Shown here piece by piece: positions 1 to 7,982 of a stretch of DNA of 32,955 nt. Numbering within the stretch: the first letter of the stretch is position 1; each line of letters starts with the position of its first letter. Source of the DNA: CAVXAE01 sp044225565. GTDB lineage: Bacteria; Pseudomonadota; Gammaproteobacteria; Steroidobacterales; Steroidobacteraceae. Where the stretch lies: NCBI GenBank assembly GCA_044225565.1, contig JBGAIL010000035.1, positions 1-32,955 of the forward strand, read 5' to 3'. The notes under the pieces are model-generated. The model had not been told where the DNA came from and searched no databases. It was given only the letters and a program-made list of their open reading frames with translations. The translations under genes were made by a program, and so were the position numbers.

Positions 1-1
1 G

Positions 2-148
2 GTCGAGATCGCGCTCGAGAGCGGGTACCACAGTCCCGCGAGTTTCACGCGGGCCTTCAAGGCGAGCTTCGGAATCTCGCCCGGGCGCATGCGGCGCGAA
101 GGGTTTCAATCGCAGATGCTGGGAAAGCTGGCGCGCCGCGACGGCTGA
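2..148 (+). CDS. AraC-family transcriptional regulator, C-terminal end (partial)
   Basis: The window opens inside a reading frame on the plus strand (second base is the first codon base) that ends with TGA at 146-148. The 48 visible residues contain the end of the second helix-turn-helix of AraC/XylS regulators: the run ALESGYHSPASFTRAFKASF followed by GISPGRMRR matches the family signature (A-x-x-x-G-[FY]-x-[ND/S]-x-S-x-F-x-R-x-F-[KR]-x-x-x-G-x-[ST]-P). The effector domain and the start lie outside the window, so the inducer is unknown. It runs in the same direction as the deacylase-like gene at 246 and may regulate it, but nothing in the sequence proves this. Confidence 0.85.
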   Translation, partial: VEIALESGYHSPASFTRAFKASFGISPGRMRREGFQSQMLGKLARRDG

Positions 149-175
149 GCGCTCTAACTGCGAGAAACGGAGTCG

Positions 176-230
176 TCAGGGTCAAGCGAGCGGCCGGGCG
201 CCCGTGCTGAAATCGGCCGACCGACCCTGA
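176..230 (+). promoter_or_regulatory. Nested inverted repeat between the AraC-type gene and the deacylase-like gene
   Basis: TCAGGGTC at 176-183 is repeated as its exact reverse complement GACCCTGA at 223-230, and inside it CGGCCG at 191-196 can pair with CGGCCG at 214-219. The two stems stack with unequal internal loops (7 and 3 bases). An alternative small palindrome GGGCGCCC (196-203) sits in the middle. The structure ends 15 bases before the ATG at 246 and just before the ribosome-binding site. It could be a leader structure, an operator, or the end of the upstream transcript. No T-run follows, so a simple intrinsic terminator is unlikely. Confidence 0.4.
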
Positions 231-245
231 GCAGAGAGCGACCCG

Positions 246-1982
246 ATGCATTCCATGGCGCGTCACGCGATCACTTTCTCCGTCCTGCTGATCCTCGGCG
301 GCTGCAAGGCCCCCGAGCCTGCCGCTCCGGACTACGACCTCGTCGTGAGGGGCGGCACCGTCTACGACGGCACGGGCGCGAAGCCTCAGGTGGGTGATGT
401 CGCCATCAAGGGCGACCGCATCGTGTACGTCGGGCCGCAGGCCGAAGGCCGGGGCGCGCGCGAGATCGACGCGAAGGGCAGGGCAGTGGCGCCCGGCTTC
501 ATCAACCAGATGAGCGCCGCAGGCGACGACCTGCTGGAGGACGGGCGAGGCCAGAGCGATCTGCGACAGGGCGTCACCCTCGAAGTGATGAATGAAGGCG
601 GCTCGCCTGGCCCGCTCAACCCCACGCCGCAGCCGGGCACCGCGGATCTCTACAAGTGGAATCCGTTCGGCACGGGCTTCGGCGCGTTCTACGAGGGGCT
701 CGAGAAGAAAGGCATCGCCATGAACGTGGCAGCGCACGTCGGTGCGGCCACGGTGCGCACCTACGAGCTCGGCCTCGCGAACGCAGCGCCGACTGCGGAG
801 CAGCTGCAGAAGATGCGTGCCCTGGTGAAGCAGGCCATGGAGGAGGGTGCCATGGGCATCAGCTCCGGGCTCATCTACTCGCCAGGCGTCTTCGCCAGCA
901 CCGATGAGCTGGCCGCGCTCGCGGAAGAGGCGGGCAAGTGCGGCGGGTTCTACATCAGCCACATGCGCAGCGAAGGAGACCGTTTCCTCGAGGCGCTCGA
1001 TGAGCTCATCGGGATCTCGCGGTGCTCGGGCGCTCCCGCCGAAGTCTTCCACATCAAGGTCGGGCACCCGCGGAACTGGGGGAAGATGGAGACGGCGCTG
1101 GCGAAGATCCGCGCGGCGCGCGATTCGGGGCAGCACATCCGCGCGAACATGTATGCGTATTCCGCATCGGGCACCGGGCTCGACGCGTCGATGCCGCCGT
1201 GGGTGCAGGAAGGCGGGCTCGATGCCTGGATCGGCCGGTTGCAGGACCCGAAGCTGCGCGAGCGTGTGATCGCCGAGATGCGCGCCACCGATGGCAGCTG
1301 GGAGAACGTGATGCAGGGCGCCGGCGGCGCGGATGGCGCGCTGCTCGCGAGCTTCCGCAACCCGGCCCTGCAGCCGCTGGTGGGCAAGACCCTGGCACAG
1401 GTTGCGAAGGAGCGCGGCGTGGAGCCCGAGGAAGCGGCCATCCAGCTGGTCATCGAGGATCGCAGCCGCGTCGGCGTCATCTACTTCACGATGTCCGATG
1501 CCAACCTCACGCGGCAGGTGAAAGAGCCTTACATGACGTTCGTGTCGGACGCAGGTGCCGTGACGCTCGAGACGGCGGCAGCCCACGGCGGCGCGCATCC
1601 CCGCGAGTACGGCGCCTTCGCGCGCGTGTTCGCGGAATTCGTGCGCAAGCAGAAGCTGCTCACGGTGGAGGAAGCGGTGCATCGTCTTTCCGGCCTGCCG
1701 GCAGCGAAGCTGGCGCTGAAAGATCGCGGCGTGCTGAAGGTGGGTCACTATGCGGACGTCGTGGTGTTCGATCCCGAGGCGGTGCAGGATCACGCGACGT
1801 ACACGAAGCCACATCAATATGCGACCGGTGTTTCGGAAGTCATCGTGAACGGGGTCAGCGCGTTGAGCGACGGCGAGCCTACCGGCGCGATGCCGGGCCG
1901 CTTCGTGCGCGGCCGCGCGTGGACCGGTGCGCCGAACGGCGGGTGCCGTGCCGCGAGCGCCGACTGGGAGTGGAATCAGTGA
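246..1982 (+). CDS. N-acyl-D-amino-acid deacylase family lipoprotein (amidohydrolase) lacking the HxH motif
   Basis: A 578-residue protein with a lipoprotein signal peptide: basic N-terminus, hydrophobic stretch, then LILGGC with the lipid-carrying cysteine at residue 20, so it should sit in a membrane facing the periplasm. From about residue 30 it follows the D-aminoacylase/amidohydrolase fold: the VVRGGTVYDGTG opening, SHMRSEGDR, EVFHIKVGHPRNWGK, a block ending in GLDASMPPWVQEGG, FVSDAGA, and the C-terminal KVGHYADVVVFDPE. The family hydrolyses the acyl group from N-acyl-D-amino acids using metal. Here the expected metal-binding HxH after APGFI is replaced by NQMSAA, and the usual cysteine region reads VMNEGG. 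The later histidines and aspartate remain. The start is ATG 246 behind AGAGAG at 233-238. The substrate is uncertain. A related subgroup with the same loss probably exists, so this may be a natural variant rather than a dead copy. Confidence 0.85.
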   Translation: MHSMARHAITFSVLLILGGCKAPEPAAPDYDLVVRGGTVYDGTGAKPQVGDVAIKGDRIVYVGPQAEGRGAREIDAKGRAVAPGFINQMSAAGDDLLEDGRGQSDLRQGVTLEVMNEGGSPGPLNPTPQPGTADLYKWNPFGTGFGAFYEGLEKKGIAMNVAAHVGAATVRTYELGLANAAPTAEQLQKMRALVKQAMEEGAMGISSGLIYSPGVFASTDELAALAEEAGKCGGFYISHMRSEGDRFLEALDELIGISRCSGAPAEVFHIKVGHPRNWGKMETALAKIRAARDSGQHIRANMYAYSASGTGLDASMPPWVQEGGLDAWIGRLQDPKLRERVIAEMRATDGSWENVMQGAGGADGALLASFRNPALQPLVGKTLAQVAKERGVEPEEAAIQLVIEDRSRVGVIYFTMSDANLTRQVKEPYMTFVSDAGAVTLETAAAHGGAHPREYGAFARVFAEFVRKQKLLTVEEAVHRLSGLPAAKLALKDRGVLKVGHYADVVVFDPEAVQDHATYTKPHQYATGVSEVIVNGVSALSDGEPTGAMPGRFVRGRAWTGAPNGGCRAASADWEWNQ

Positions 1983-2016
1983 GCGGGGGCGAGGAACGCC
2001 GCGCCCCACGCCGCCT

Positions 2017-3399
2017 TCATTCGAGTTTCGCCGCCTCGGCACGGGCTGCATCGATGTCCAGTCGCAGCCGATCGATGAAGCTCATGCCGGGCGTCGGCCG
2101 CACGGGGATCTGCGGCGGCACGCCTTTGCTCTCGTACACGTTGCCGTCGACGGACGTGTAGAGCTCGTTCGAGAGGGTGAGCGTCCAGCCGTTGGGAAGG
2201 TGTTTCTCCAGCTCATCCGAAAATACGCCGTAAGTCGGCGTGCCGATGCGTGTGACGTTCGGGCGCGCCTGCATCGCCAGCGAGAAGATCTCCGCTGCGC
2301 TCACCGTGCTGCCGCTCTGCAGATAAAGGATGGGGCCCGGATAAGGCTGGCCGGTCGCCGGCTCGACGAACACCGGCTGCTCGTCCGTGAATCCGGTGCC
2401 GTCGACGGCCTTCTTGCTGAACGCCTTGAACCGCTCACCGGTGAAGTAGCCCATGATGCGCAGCGCGACCGCATCGTGCCCGCCACCGTTGAGCCTGGCA
2501 TCCACGACCCACACCTTCGCTCCGTGCAGATCACGGAGCGCCTGGCGCATGCCGGCATCGATGAGCTCGAGAGAGCGGGGCAGATCGAGCCCGTCGGGAT
2601 GCGCGGCGTCGGTGAGCCACATCGAGGAGACCTGCAGATAGGCGACTCCGCGGCTCATCCAGCCCCAGGTCAGCGCGCCCAGCGCCGCGGTTTTCCCCTT
2701 CCCGTGCAGCAGCTCCGTCTCGACGAACCGTTTGAGCTCGGCTTCCATCGCCGAGCGGGACTCGCGCTTCGGCATCTCGGCGTGCGTGGATTGCCACAGC
2801 GCCCGCAGCTCGCCCGGGCGGCCGCTCTCGTACGTGCGCTCGCCCGCCTGCAGCGTGACATGCCCATCCGCCAGCGAGAGCAGCATCTCGTTGAAGACGG
2901 CGCCGAGCTCCGCATCGGTGGTCGTCGCGTCGATGCGCGGGCGGAATTTCGCGGCCGTGAGGTTCCAGTCGACGGCGTGCGTCTCGAAAAAGGCGTAGTT
3001 CTCCCGGAACGCATGCCAGAGCACCCAGAAGTTCAGCGCGGGGTCGCGCAACGGCCCGCTGGTGCCGGCACCTTGCCGGCATCGGTCGGGCAGGGTGGGG
3101 AGCTTCAGCAGCGCGTAGTCCGTGATGCCTCCGGGGTCGCGCACGACCAGTCGATCGCCCTCGGCCCGTCCAACGAGATAGTCCTCGTCCGCCTGCTCGC
3201 GAGGCTTGCTCTCCACGCGCACGCAGCTGATGTCGGTGACGTCGTAGGTGGTCACGGAAGAGGGGGTCGCGTCGAGCACGATGCCGTAGCCTTGCATCTT
3301 CCATACGCCCGGCTGGGTGGTCAGGCTCTGCGGTTCCGCGGCGGCGAGGGTGCTCAACGCAGCCAGCACTGTCGTGATCGTGAGTCGTCGCATGTGCAT
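2017..3399 (-). CDS. S41 family peptidase (C-terminal-processing protease-like), secreted
   Basis: About 460 residues read on the minus strand, convergent with the deacylase-like gene and 34 bases from it. ATG 3399 is preferred because a strong GGAGGAGGGAG ribosome-binding site lies just upstream; the frame is open to 3486 but without a site there. The N-terminus (MRRLTITTVLAALSTLAAA) is a signal peptide, so it acts outside the cytoplasm. The second half has the S41/tail-specific protease core: ILYLQSGSTVSAAEIFSLAM carries the nucleophile serine in the SAAE context, followed by RIGTPTYGVFSD and the closing GVPPQIPV. No PDZ domain is apparent. S41 enzymes of this kind cleave the C-termini of peptides or proteins. 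The partner protein is unknown. Confidence 0.85.
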   Translation of the reverse strand: MHMRRLTITTVLAALSTLAAAEPQSLTTQPGVWKMQGYGIVLDATPSSVTTYDVTDISCVRVESKPREQADEDYLVGRAEGDRLVVRDPGGITDYALLKLPTLPDRCRQGAGTSGPLRDPALNFWVLWHAFRENYAFFETHAVDWNLTAAKFRPRIDATTTDAELGAVFNEMLLSLADGHVTLQAGERTYESGRPGELRALWQSTHAEMPKRESRSAMEAELKRFVETELLHGKGKTAALGALTWGWMSRGVAYLQVSSMWLTDAAHPDGLDLPRSLELIDAGMRQALRDLHGAKVWVVDARLNGGGHDAVALRIMGYFTGERFKAFSKKAVDGTGFTDEQPVFVEPATGQPYPGPILYLQSGSTVSAAEIFSLAMQARPNVTRIGTPTYGVFSDELEKHLPNGWTLTLSNELYTSVDGNVYESKGVPPQIPVRPTPGMSFIDRLRLDIDAARAEAAKLE

Positions 3400-3490
3400 C
3401 CGCTCCCTCCTCCGGCCGGCGTTCGAGCCAGTGTAGGGAGCTGCGTGGCACGCTCTTGCCGGATTCGCCCCCTGGCGTAGAAGCATCCTT

Positions 3491-3519
3491 CTGACGGCAC
3501 TAGCCGGTTCGGCTACTAT
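3491..3519 (+). promoter_or_regulatory. Sigma-70-type promoter giving a leaderless aminotransferase transcript
   Basis: CTGACG at 3491-3496 and TACTAT at 3514-3519 are separated by exactly 17 bases and match the -35 (4 of 6) and -10 (5 of 6) consensus. The start point would fall at about 3526, directly at the ATG of the aminotransferase gene at 3527. No ribosome-binding site is visible before that ATG, which agrees with a leaderless message. Confidence 0.5.
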
Positions 3520-3526
3520 TCACGCC

Positions 3527-4927
3527 ATGCCCGCGCCAGAGTCCCTGAACACCACAGCGCTGCAGCAGCTCGACCGCGCTTCGGTGTTGCACCCGTTCAC
3601 GCAGCTGAAGCAGTACGCGGCCGGGGAGGCGGGTGGTCCCCGCATCATCACCGGCGCCGAAGGCGTGCGCGTGCGGGACAGCGAGGGACGAGAGTTCATC
3701 GATGCCTTCGCGGGCGTCTACAGCGTGCACGTGGGCTACGGCCGCCGCGAGATCGCGGACGCCATCCACCGCGAAGCGCTGAAGATGGCGTACTACCCCG
3801 CGCACGGCGGCTATTCCAACGAGCCTGCCATCCGCTTCGCGAGCCGCCTGCTCGAGATCGCGCCCGGCAACATGCGGCGCGTGCTCTACGGCCTCACCGG
3901 CTCGGACGCGAACGAAACCCAGCTCAAGCTCGTCTGGTACTACAACAACGTGCTCGGGCGGCCGAACAAGAAGAAGATCATCTCGCGCTGGCGCGGCTAC
4001 CACGGCGGCTCGGTGATGGCCGCGAGCCTGACGGGGCTCGACACCTACCACCGCGTCTTCGACCTGCCCCAGGGCCCCATCCTGCACACCCTCACGCCGC
4101 ATTACTTCTGGAGCGCAGAGCCGGGGCTCAGCGAGCGTGATTTTTCAATGAGTTGTGCGATGAAGCTCGATGCGCTCATACGCACCGAAGGCCCCGACAC
4201 CATCGCCGCCTTCATCGCCGAGCCGGTGATGGGCACCGGCGGCATCATCCCGCCGCCCGAGGGCTACTGGGAGGAGATCCAGAAAGTCCTCGCGCGCCAC
4301 GACGTGCTGCTCATCGCGGACGAAGTGGTCTGCGGCTTCGGGCGCCTCGGCAGGGCCTTCGGCAGCCAGGCATACGGCATGGAGCCGGACCTCATCAGCA
4401 TCGGCAAAGGCGTGACGAGCGGCTACCAGCCGCTATCCGCCGTGCTCATCGGCGAGAAGGTGTGGCAGGTGTTGCAGCAGGGCTCGGACACGCACGGCCC
4501 GTTCGCGCATGCCTACACTTTCTCGGGCCATCCGCTCGGCGCCGCGGCGGCTCTCGCGAGCCTCGAGATCATCGAGCGGGAGAGGCTGTACGATCACGTG
4601 AACGAGGTCGGCCCTTATCTGCTCGGACAGTTGAAGAAGGCGTTCGAAGGCAAGCCTTACGTCGCCGAGGTGCGCGGCGCCGGTTTGCTGGCGGCCATCG
4701 AGTTCGCGCAGGATCCCGCGCAGCGGGTCCGCTTCGAGCCTGTCCGCAAAGTGGGCGCCCAGCTCGCGCGCGCATGCGTGGAAGAAGGCGTCATCGTCCG
4801 CGCCATGCCCCACGGAGACATTCTCGGATTCGCACCGCCCCTCGTGATCTCCCGCGCCGAGATCGACGAGGTGGTCGGGCGTGTCGCGCGCGCCGTGGAA
4901 CGGGTCACCACCCGTCTCCGTGCCTAA
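3527..4927 (+). CDS. Class III (omega) aminotransferase, PLP-dependent
   Basis: A 466-residue cytosolic enzyme of the usual class III length. Visible landmarks are the small-domain start (VLHPFTQLKQYAAGEAGGPRI), LTGSDANET for phosphate binding, RWRGYHGGS, AFIAEPVMGTGG, LLIADEVVCGFGR with the cofactor-nitrogen aspartate at about residue 265, and DLISIGKGVTSGY with the PLP-binding lysine at about residue 294. The family moves an amino group between omega-amino acids or amines and pyruvate or 2-oxoglutarate; the amine substrate cannot be read from the sequence. It heads an apparent operon with the dipeptidase 39 bases downstream. There is no ribosome-binding site, and a promoter at 3491-3519 would start transcription at the ATG. 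The stretch ERDFSMSCAMKLDALI at about 4135-4180 is locally AT-rich, but the frame is intact. Confidence 0.92.
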   Translation: MPAPESLNTTALQQLDRASVLHPFTQLKQYAAGEAGGPRIITGAEGVRVRDSEGREFIDAFAGVYSVHVGYGRREIADAIHREALKMAYYPAHGGYSNEPAIRFASRLLEIAPGNMRRVLYGLTGSDANETQLKLVWYYNNVLGRPNKKKIISRWRGYHGGSVMAASLTGLDTYHRVFDLPQGPILHTLTPHYFWSAEPGLSERDFSMSCAMKLDALIRTEGPDTIAAFIAEPVMGTGGIIPPPEGYWEEIQKVLARHDVLLIADEVVCGFGRLGRAFGSQAYGMEPDLISIGKGVTSGYQPLSAVLIGEKVWQVLQQGSDTHGPFAHAYTFSGHPLGAAAALASLEIIERERLYDHVNEVGPYLLGQLKKAFEGKPYVAEVRGAGLLAAIEFAQDPAQRVRFEPVRKVGAQLARACVEEGVIVRAMPHGDILGFAPPLVISRAEIDEVVGRVARAVERVTTRLRA

Positions 4928-4966
4928 AGTCATCCCCGATTCAATCCTGATGGAGTGAGATCAGTC

Positions 4967-6187
4967 ATGCGTACCGTCATTCACGCGGCGATCGCCGCGC
5001 TTCTGGTTTTCGGCTCGATGTCCGCCAGCGCGGCGGACGACAAGGCCATGGCGCATGCGCGGGAGCTGGCGAAGCAGGGCATCGTGTTCGACGGGCACAA
5101 CGATCTGCCGTGGGCCATCCGCAACTACGAGCCGGCGCCGAGTGACGTGAACGCGTACGACTTGCGCACCCGCGCGCCGGGCAATGGCCAGACGGATATC
5201 CCGCGCCTGCGCGCCGGCGGTGTCGGCGCCCAGTTCTGGTCGGTCTATACGCCGGGCGAGGCCAAGGGCGACTACGCGAAAACGCAGCTGGAACAGATCG
5301 ACATCGCGCGACGTGTCATCGACCGATATCCGGACACTTTCCAGCTCGCGCTCACTGCCACAGACGTGCGTGCCGCGCGGGCCAAGGGCCGCATTGCCTC
5401 GCTGCTCGGCATGGAAGGTGGTCACGCCATCGAGGATTCGCTCGCGCTGCTGCGCACGTACTACGACCTCGGCGTGCGCTACATGACCCTCACGCACAAC
5501 ACGAATACGAGCTGGGCTGATAGCGCCGCGCAACTGCCGGCCGAACACGGCGGCCTCTCGCCGTTCGGCGAGCAGGTGGTTCGCGAGATGAACCGCCTCG
5601 GCATGCTCGTGGATCTTTCGCACGTATCACCCGAGACGATGGACGATGCATTGCGCGTATCCCAGGCGCCCGTGATCTTCTCGCATTCGTCCGCGAAAGC
5701 GCTGTGCAACGTGCCGCGCGACGTGCCGGACGACATCCTGCGCCGCGTGAAGGCGAACGGCGGCGTGGTCATGGTCACCTTCGTCGCGGGCTTCATCAAT
5801 CCGGAAGTGGCGAAGGTCACCCAGCCTGCGATGGAAGAGCTCAACCGCCGGCTGAAGGAAGTGCAGAAGCCCGAGGAGCGCGAGGCGCTGGAAAAGGAGA
5901 TCTTCGGCAAGCTGAAGCTGCCCCCCACCACCATCGCCATGGTGGCCAACCACATCGAGCACGTGCGCGACGTGGCCAGCATCGACAACGTCGGGCTCGG
6001 CGGCGACTTCGACGGCAACGAGGAATGGCCGGAGGGCCTGAGCGACGTCTCCATGTACCCCAACCTGTTCGCCGAGCTCATCCGTCGCGGCTGGTCGGAC
6101 GCCGACATCAAGAAGCTCGCAGGCGGCAACGCGCTGCGCGCGCTCGAGCAGGCCGAGGCCGTTGCCGCCCGCCTGCGCAAATCCTGA
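4967..6187 (+). CDS. M19-family membrane dipeptidase (renal dipeptidase-like), secreted
   Basis: A 406-residue zinc dipeptidase with an N-terminal signal peptide (MRTVIHAAIAALLVFGSMSASA, cut before ADD). The binuclear zinc ligands of the M19 family are present: DGHNDLP with His44 and Asp46, the glutamate in GMEGGHAIED, LTHNTN, DLSHVS and FSHSSAKAL, and the late aspartate in LGGDFDGNEEWPEG. The family cleaves dipeptides and accepts a D-residue at the second position. ATG 4967 is chosen over GTG 4955 because GGAGTGAG at 4952-4959 is correctly spaced for it. The gene lies between the aminotransferase and a serine hydrolase on the same strand, suggesting joint use of peptides and their amino acids. 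Confidence 0.93.
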   Translation: MRTVIHAAIAALLVFGSMSASAADDKAMAHARELAKQGIVFDGHNDLPWAIRNYEPAPSDVNAYDLRTRAPGNGQTDIPRLRAGGVGAQFWSVYTPGEAKGDYAKTQLEQIDIARRVIDRYPDTFQLALTATDVRAARAKGRIASLLGMEGGHAIEDSLALLRTYYDLGVRYMTLTHNTNTSWADSAAQLPAEHGGLSPFGEQVVREMNRLGMLVDLSHVSPETMDDALRVSQAPVIFSHSSAKALCNVPRDVPDDILRRVKANGGVVMVTFVAGFINPEVAKVTQPAMEELNRRLKEVQKPEEREALEKEIFGKLKLPPTTIAMVANHIEHVRDVASIDNVGLGGDFDGNEEWPEGLSDVSMYPNLFAELIRRGWSDADIKKLAGGNALRALEQAEAVAARLRKS

Positions 6188-6198
6188 GGTACCGGAGC

Positions 6199-7884
6199 AT
6201 GCACGAGCGCAAAAGCCCGGTGATCCCGGACATGCAGTGTTTGCAGTATTGGCTGGCCACCGCGGCGCTGGCCGCCGGCATGGCGGTGAGCGCGACGGCG
6301 CACGCGGATGCCCGGACGCAGCAGGTCGATGCCCTGTTCGCCGCGTGGGACAAGTCCGCCTCGCCGGGCTGCTCCGTCGCGGTGTCGCAGGATGGTGAGA
6401 TCGTCTACGAGCGCGGCTATGGCATGGCCGACCTCGACCACGGCATCGCCAACACGCCGACCACCGTGTTCCACGTCGCCTCCGTGTCCAAGCAGTTCGC
6501 GGCGGCTGCCATCGTGCTGCTCGCGCAGGACGGCAAGCTCTCGCTCGACGACGAGGCGCGCAAGTACGTGCCCGAGCTGCCCGACTTCGGCAAGCGCATC
6601 ACCATCCGCCAGCTCGTGCACCACGTGAGCGGCCTGCGCGACCAGTGGGAGTTGCTCGGCCTTTCCGGCTGGCGCTACTCGCTGGACCTCATCACGGACG
6701 ACGACGTCATGAGCCTCGTCACGCGCCAGCGCGCGCTCAACTTCGAGCCCGGCTCGCGCTATGCGTACTCGAACACCGGCTACACGCTGCTCGCGCAGAT
6801 CGTGAAGCGGGTGAGCGGCAAGTCCTTCCGCGAGTTCACGACCGAGCGCATGTTCCGCCCGCTCGGCATGCGCAACACGCATTTCCGCGACGACCACGCC
6901 GAGGTCGTGCCGAACGTCGCCTACGGCTACGAGAAGCAGGGCGACGCGTTCAAGCTCAGCGTCACCAATTTCGATACGGTCGGCGCGACCAGCCTGCTGA
7001 CCACCGTCGAGGACCTGCTGCTCTGGAACGAGAACTTCCACACCGGCAAGGTCGGCGGCCCGGGCTTCACCCGCCAGATGACCGAGCGCGGCGTGCTCAA
7101 CGACGGCAAGCAGATCGCATACGCCTTCGGGCTCACCGTGGGCGACTACCGCGGCCTGCCGACGGTCGGCCATTCCGGATCGGACGCCGGCTACCGCGCC
7201 TACCTCGTGCGCTTCCCGGAGCAGCGCTTCGGCGTGGCGTGCACGTGCAATTTCGCGGACACCTCGCCCCAGGCCCTGAGCCAGAAGATCGTCGACATCT
7301 ACCTCGCCGACAAGCTGCAACCCGTTCCCGCCTCGGAGGAGAAGTTCGTCGAGCTGCCGCCGCAGGAAGTGCAAGGCCTGGCGGGCACCTACCTGCGTCG
7401 CGACGGCAACACGGCCGAGCGCATCGTGTGGCGGGACGGGAGCCTCGGCCTGCTGAGCGCCTACGACGGACGAGTGACCCCGTTGCGGCCCCTGAGCGCC
7501 ACGAGGTTCAAGGTGGGGGAGCGCCGTTCGTACTTCGAGTTCTCCGGCAACCGGCTGACCCAGACTTCCGAGTACGCGGAGGAGGCGGAGATCTTCGAGC
7601 GCACTCCGGCCGCCACGCCCGATGCGAAGCAGCTCGAGCAGTACGCGGGCACCTACGTGAGCCGCGAGATCGAGCTGCCGTACCGCCTGAAGCTGGAAGG
7701 CGGCCAGCTGGTGCTCGCGAACATGAAGGTGAAAGGTGTGCCGCTCACGCCGCTGACGCGCGATCTCTTCGAGGCGGGGGACTACGGCAGCATCCGGTTC
7801 ACGCGCTCCGGCGGCCGGGTGAACGGCTTCGTGGTGAACACCGGCCGGGTGGTCGATTTCCGCTTCGATCGCAAAGGGCCATGA
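6199..7884 (+). CDS. Serine hydrolase of the beta-lactamase / D-alanyl carboxypeptidase (S12) family
   Basis: A 561-residue exported protein. The ATG at 6199 follows GAGGT at 6186-6190, which overlaps the stop of the dipeptidase gene. A later ATG at 6232 has no ribosome-binding site. A hydrophobic stretch (WLATAALAAGMAVSATAHA) acts as signal peptide. The catalytic motifs of class C beta-lactamase-like enzymes are complete: SVSK (Ser95, Lys98), YSN (Tyr190) and HSG (His325). The last 180 residues form a separate beta-rich tail like that found behind many S12 enzymes. Such enzymes act on D-amino-acid peptides or esters; beta-lactam resistance should not be assumed. Co-directional placement with the M19 dipeptidase supports a role in peptide turnover. 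Confidence 0.9.
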   Translation: MHERKSPVIPDMQCLQYWLATAALAAGMAVSATAHADARTQQVDALFAAWDKSASPGCSVAVSQDGEIVYERGYGMADLDHGIANTPTTVFHVASVSKQFAAAAIVLLAQDGKLSLDDEARKYVPELPDFGKRITIRQLVHHVSGLRDQWELLGLSGWRYSLDLITDDDVMSLVTRQRALNFEPGSRYAYSNTGYTLLAQIVKRVSGKSFREFTTERMFRPLGMRNTHFRDDHAEVVPNVAYGYEKQGDAFKLSVTNFDTVGATSLLTTVEDLLLWNENFHTGKVGGPGFTRQMTERGVLNDGKQIAYAFGLTVGDYRGLPTVGHSGSDAGYRAYLVRFPEQRFGVACTCNFADTSPQALSQKIVDIYLADKLQPVPASEEKFVELPPQEVQGLAGTYLRRDGNTAERIVWRDGSLGLLSAYDGRVTPLRPLSATRFKVGERRSYFEFSGNRLTQTSEYAEEAEIFERTPAATPDAKQLEQYAGTYVSREIELPYRLKLEGGQLVLANMKVKGVPLTPLTRDLFEAGDYGSIRFTRSGGRVNGFVVNTGRVVDFRFDRKGP

Positions 7885-7945
7885 AAAACCAGTGACTTAG
7901 CGCACGGTTCGGGCATCCGGCGCGCGGCACGGCACGCCATGCAAT

Positions 7946-7960
7946 TGACAGTCATTCTCA
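7946..7960 (+). promoter_or_regulatory. Fur box upstream of bfd
   Basis: TGACAGTCATTCTCA matches the 7-1-7 Fur inverted repeat TGATAATnATTATCA at 12 of 14 positions. It overlaps TTGACA at 7945-7950, a perfect -35 element, so a bound Fur dimer would block RNA polymerase. The site ends 22 bases before the bfd ATG at 7983. No convincing -10 element was found at the correct spacing. This predicts expression of bfd when iron is low. Confidence 0.7.
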
Positions 7961-7982
7961 TCTACGCGAGGATGGCGCCGCC

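Noticed and set aside
1986..2007. GGGGCG/CGCCCC inverted repeat between convergent genes as a terminator
   Set aside because: Only 6 bp with a 10-base loop and no T-run on either strand; expected by chance at this GC content.
57..2051. 664-codon open frame antisense to the deacylase-like gene
   Set aside because: Composition is Arg/Ala/His-rich, with no signal, motif or ribosome-binding site. It mirrors the third-position GC bias of the real plus-strand gene.
5704..6198. Upstream extension of the serine hydrolase frame into the dipeptidase gene
   Set aside because: The extension is low-complexity and overlaps a real gene; ATG 6199 has a ribosome-binding site and a signal peptide.
5479..7374. 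631-codon minus-strand frame across the dipeptidase and serine hydrolase genes
   Set aside because: It is antisense to two genes with complete catalytic motifs and has no recognisable protein features.
6199..7884. Annotation of the serine hydrolase as a resistance beta-lactamase
   Set aside because: SxxK, YxN and HxG motifs are shared by carboxypeptidases, esterases and D-aminopeptidases; the long C-terminal tail and context fit peptide turnover better.
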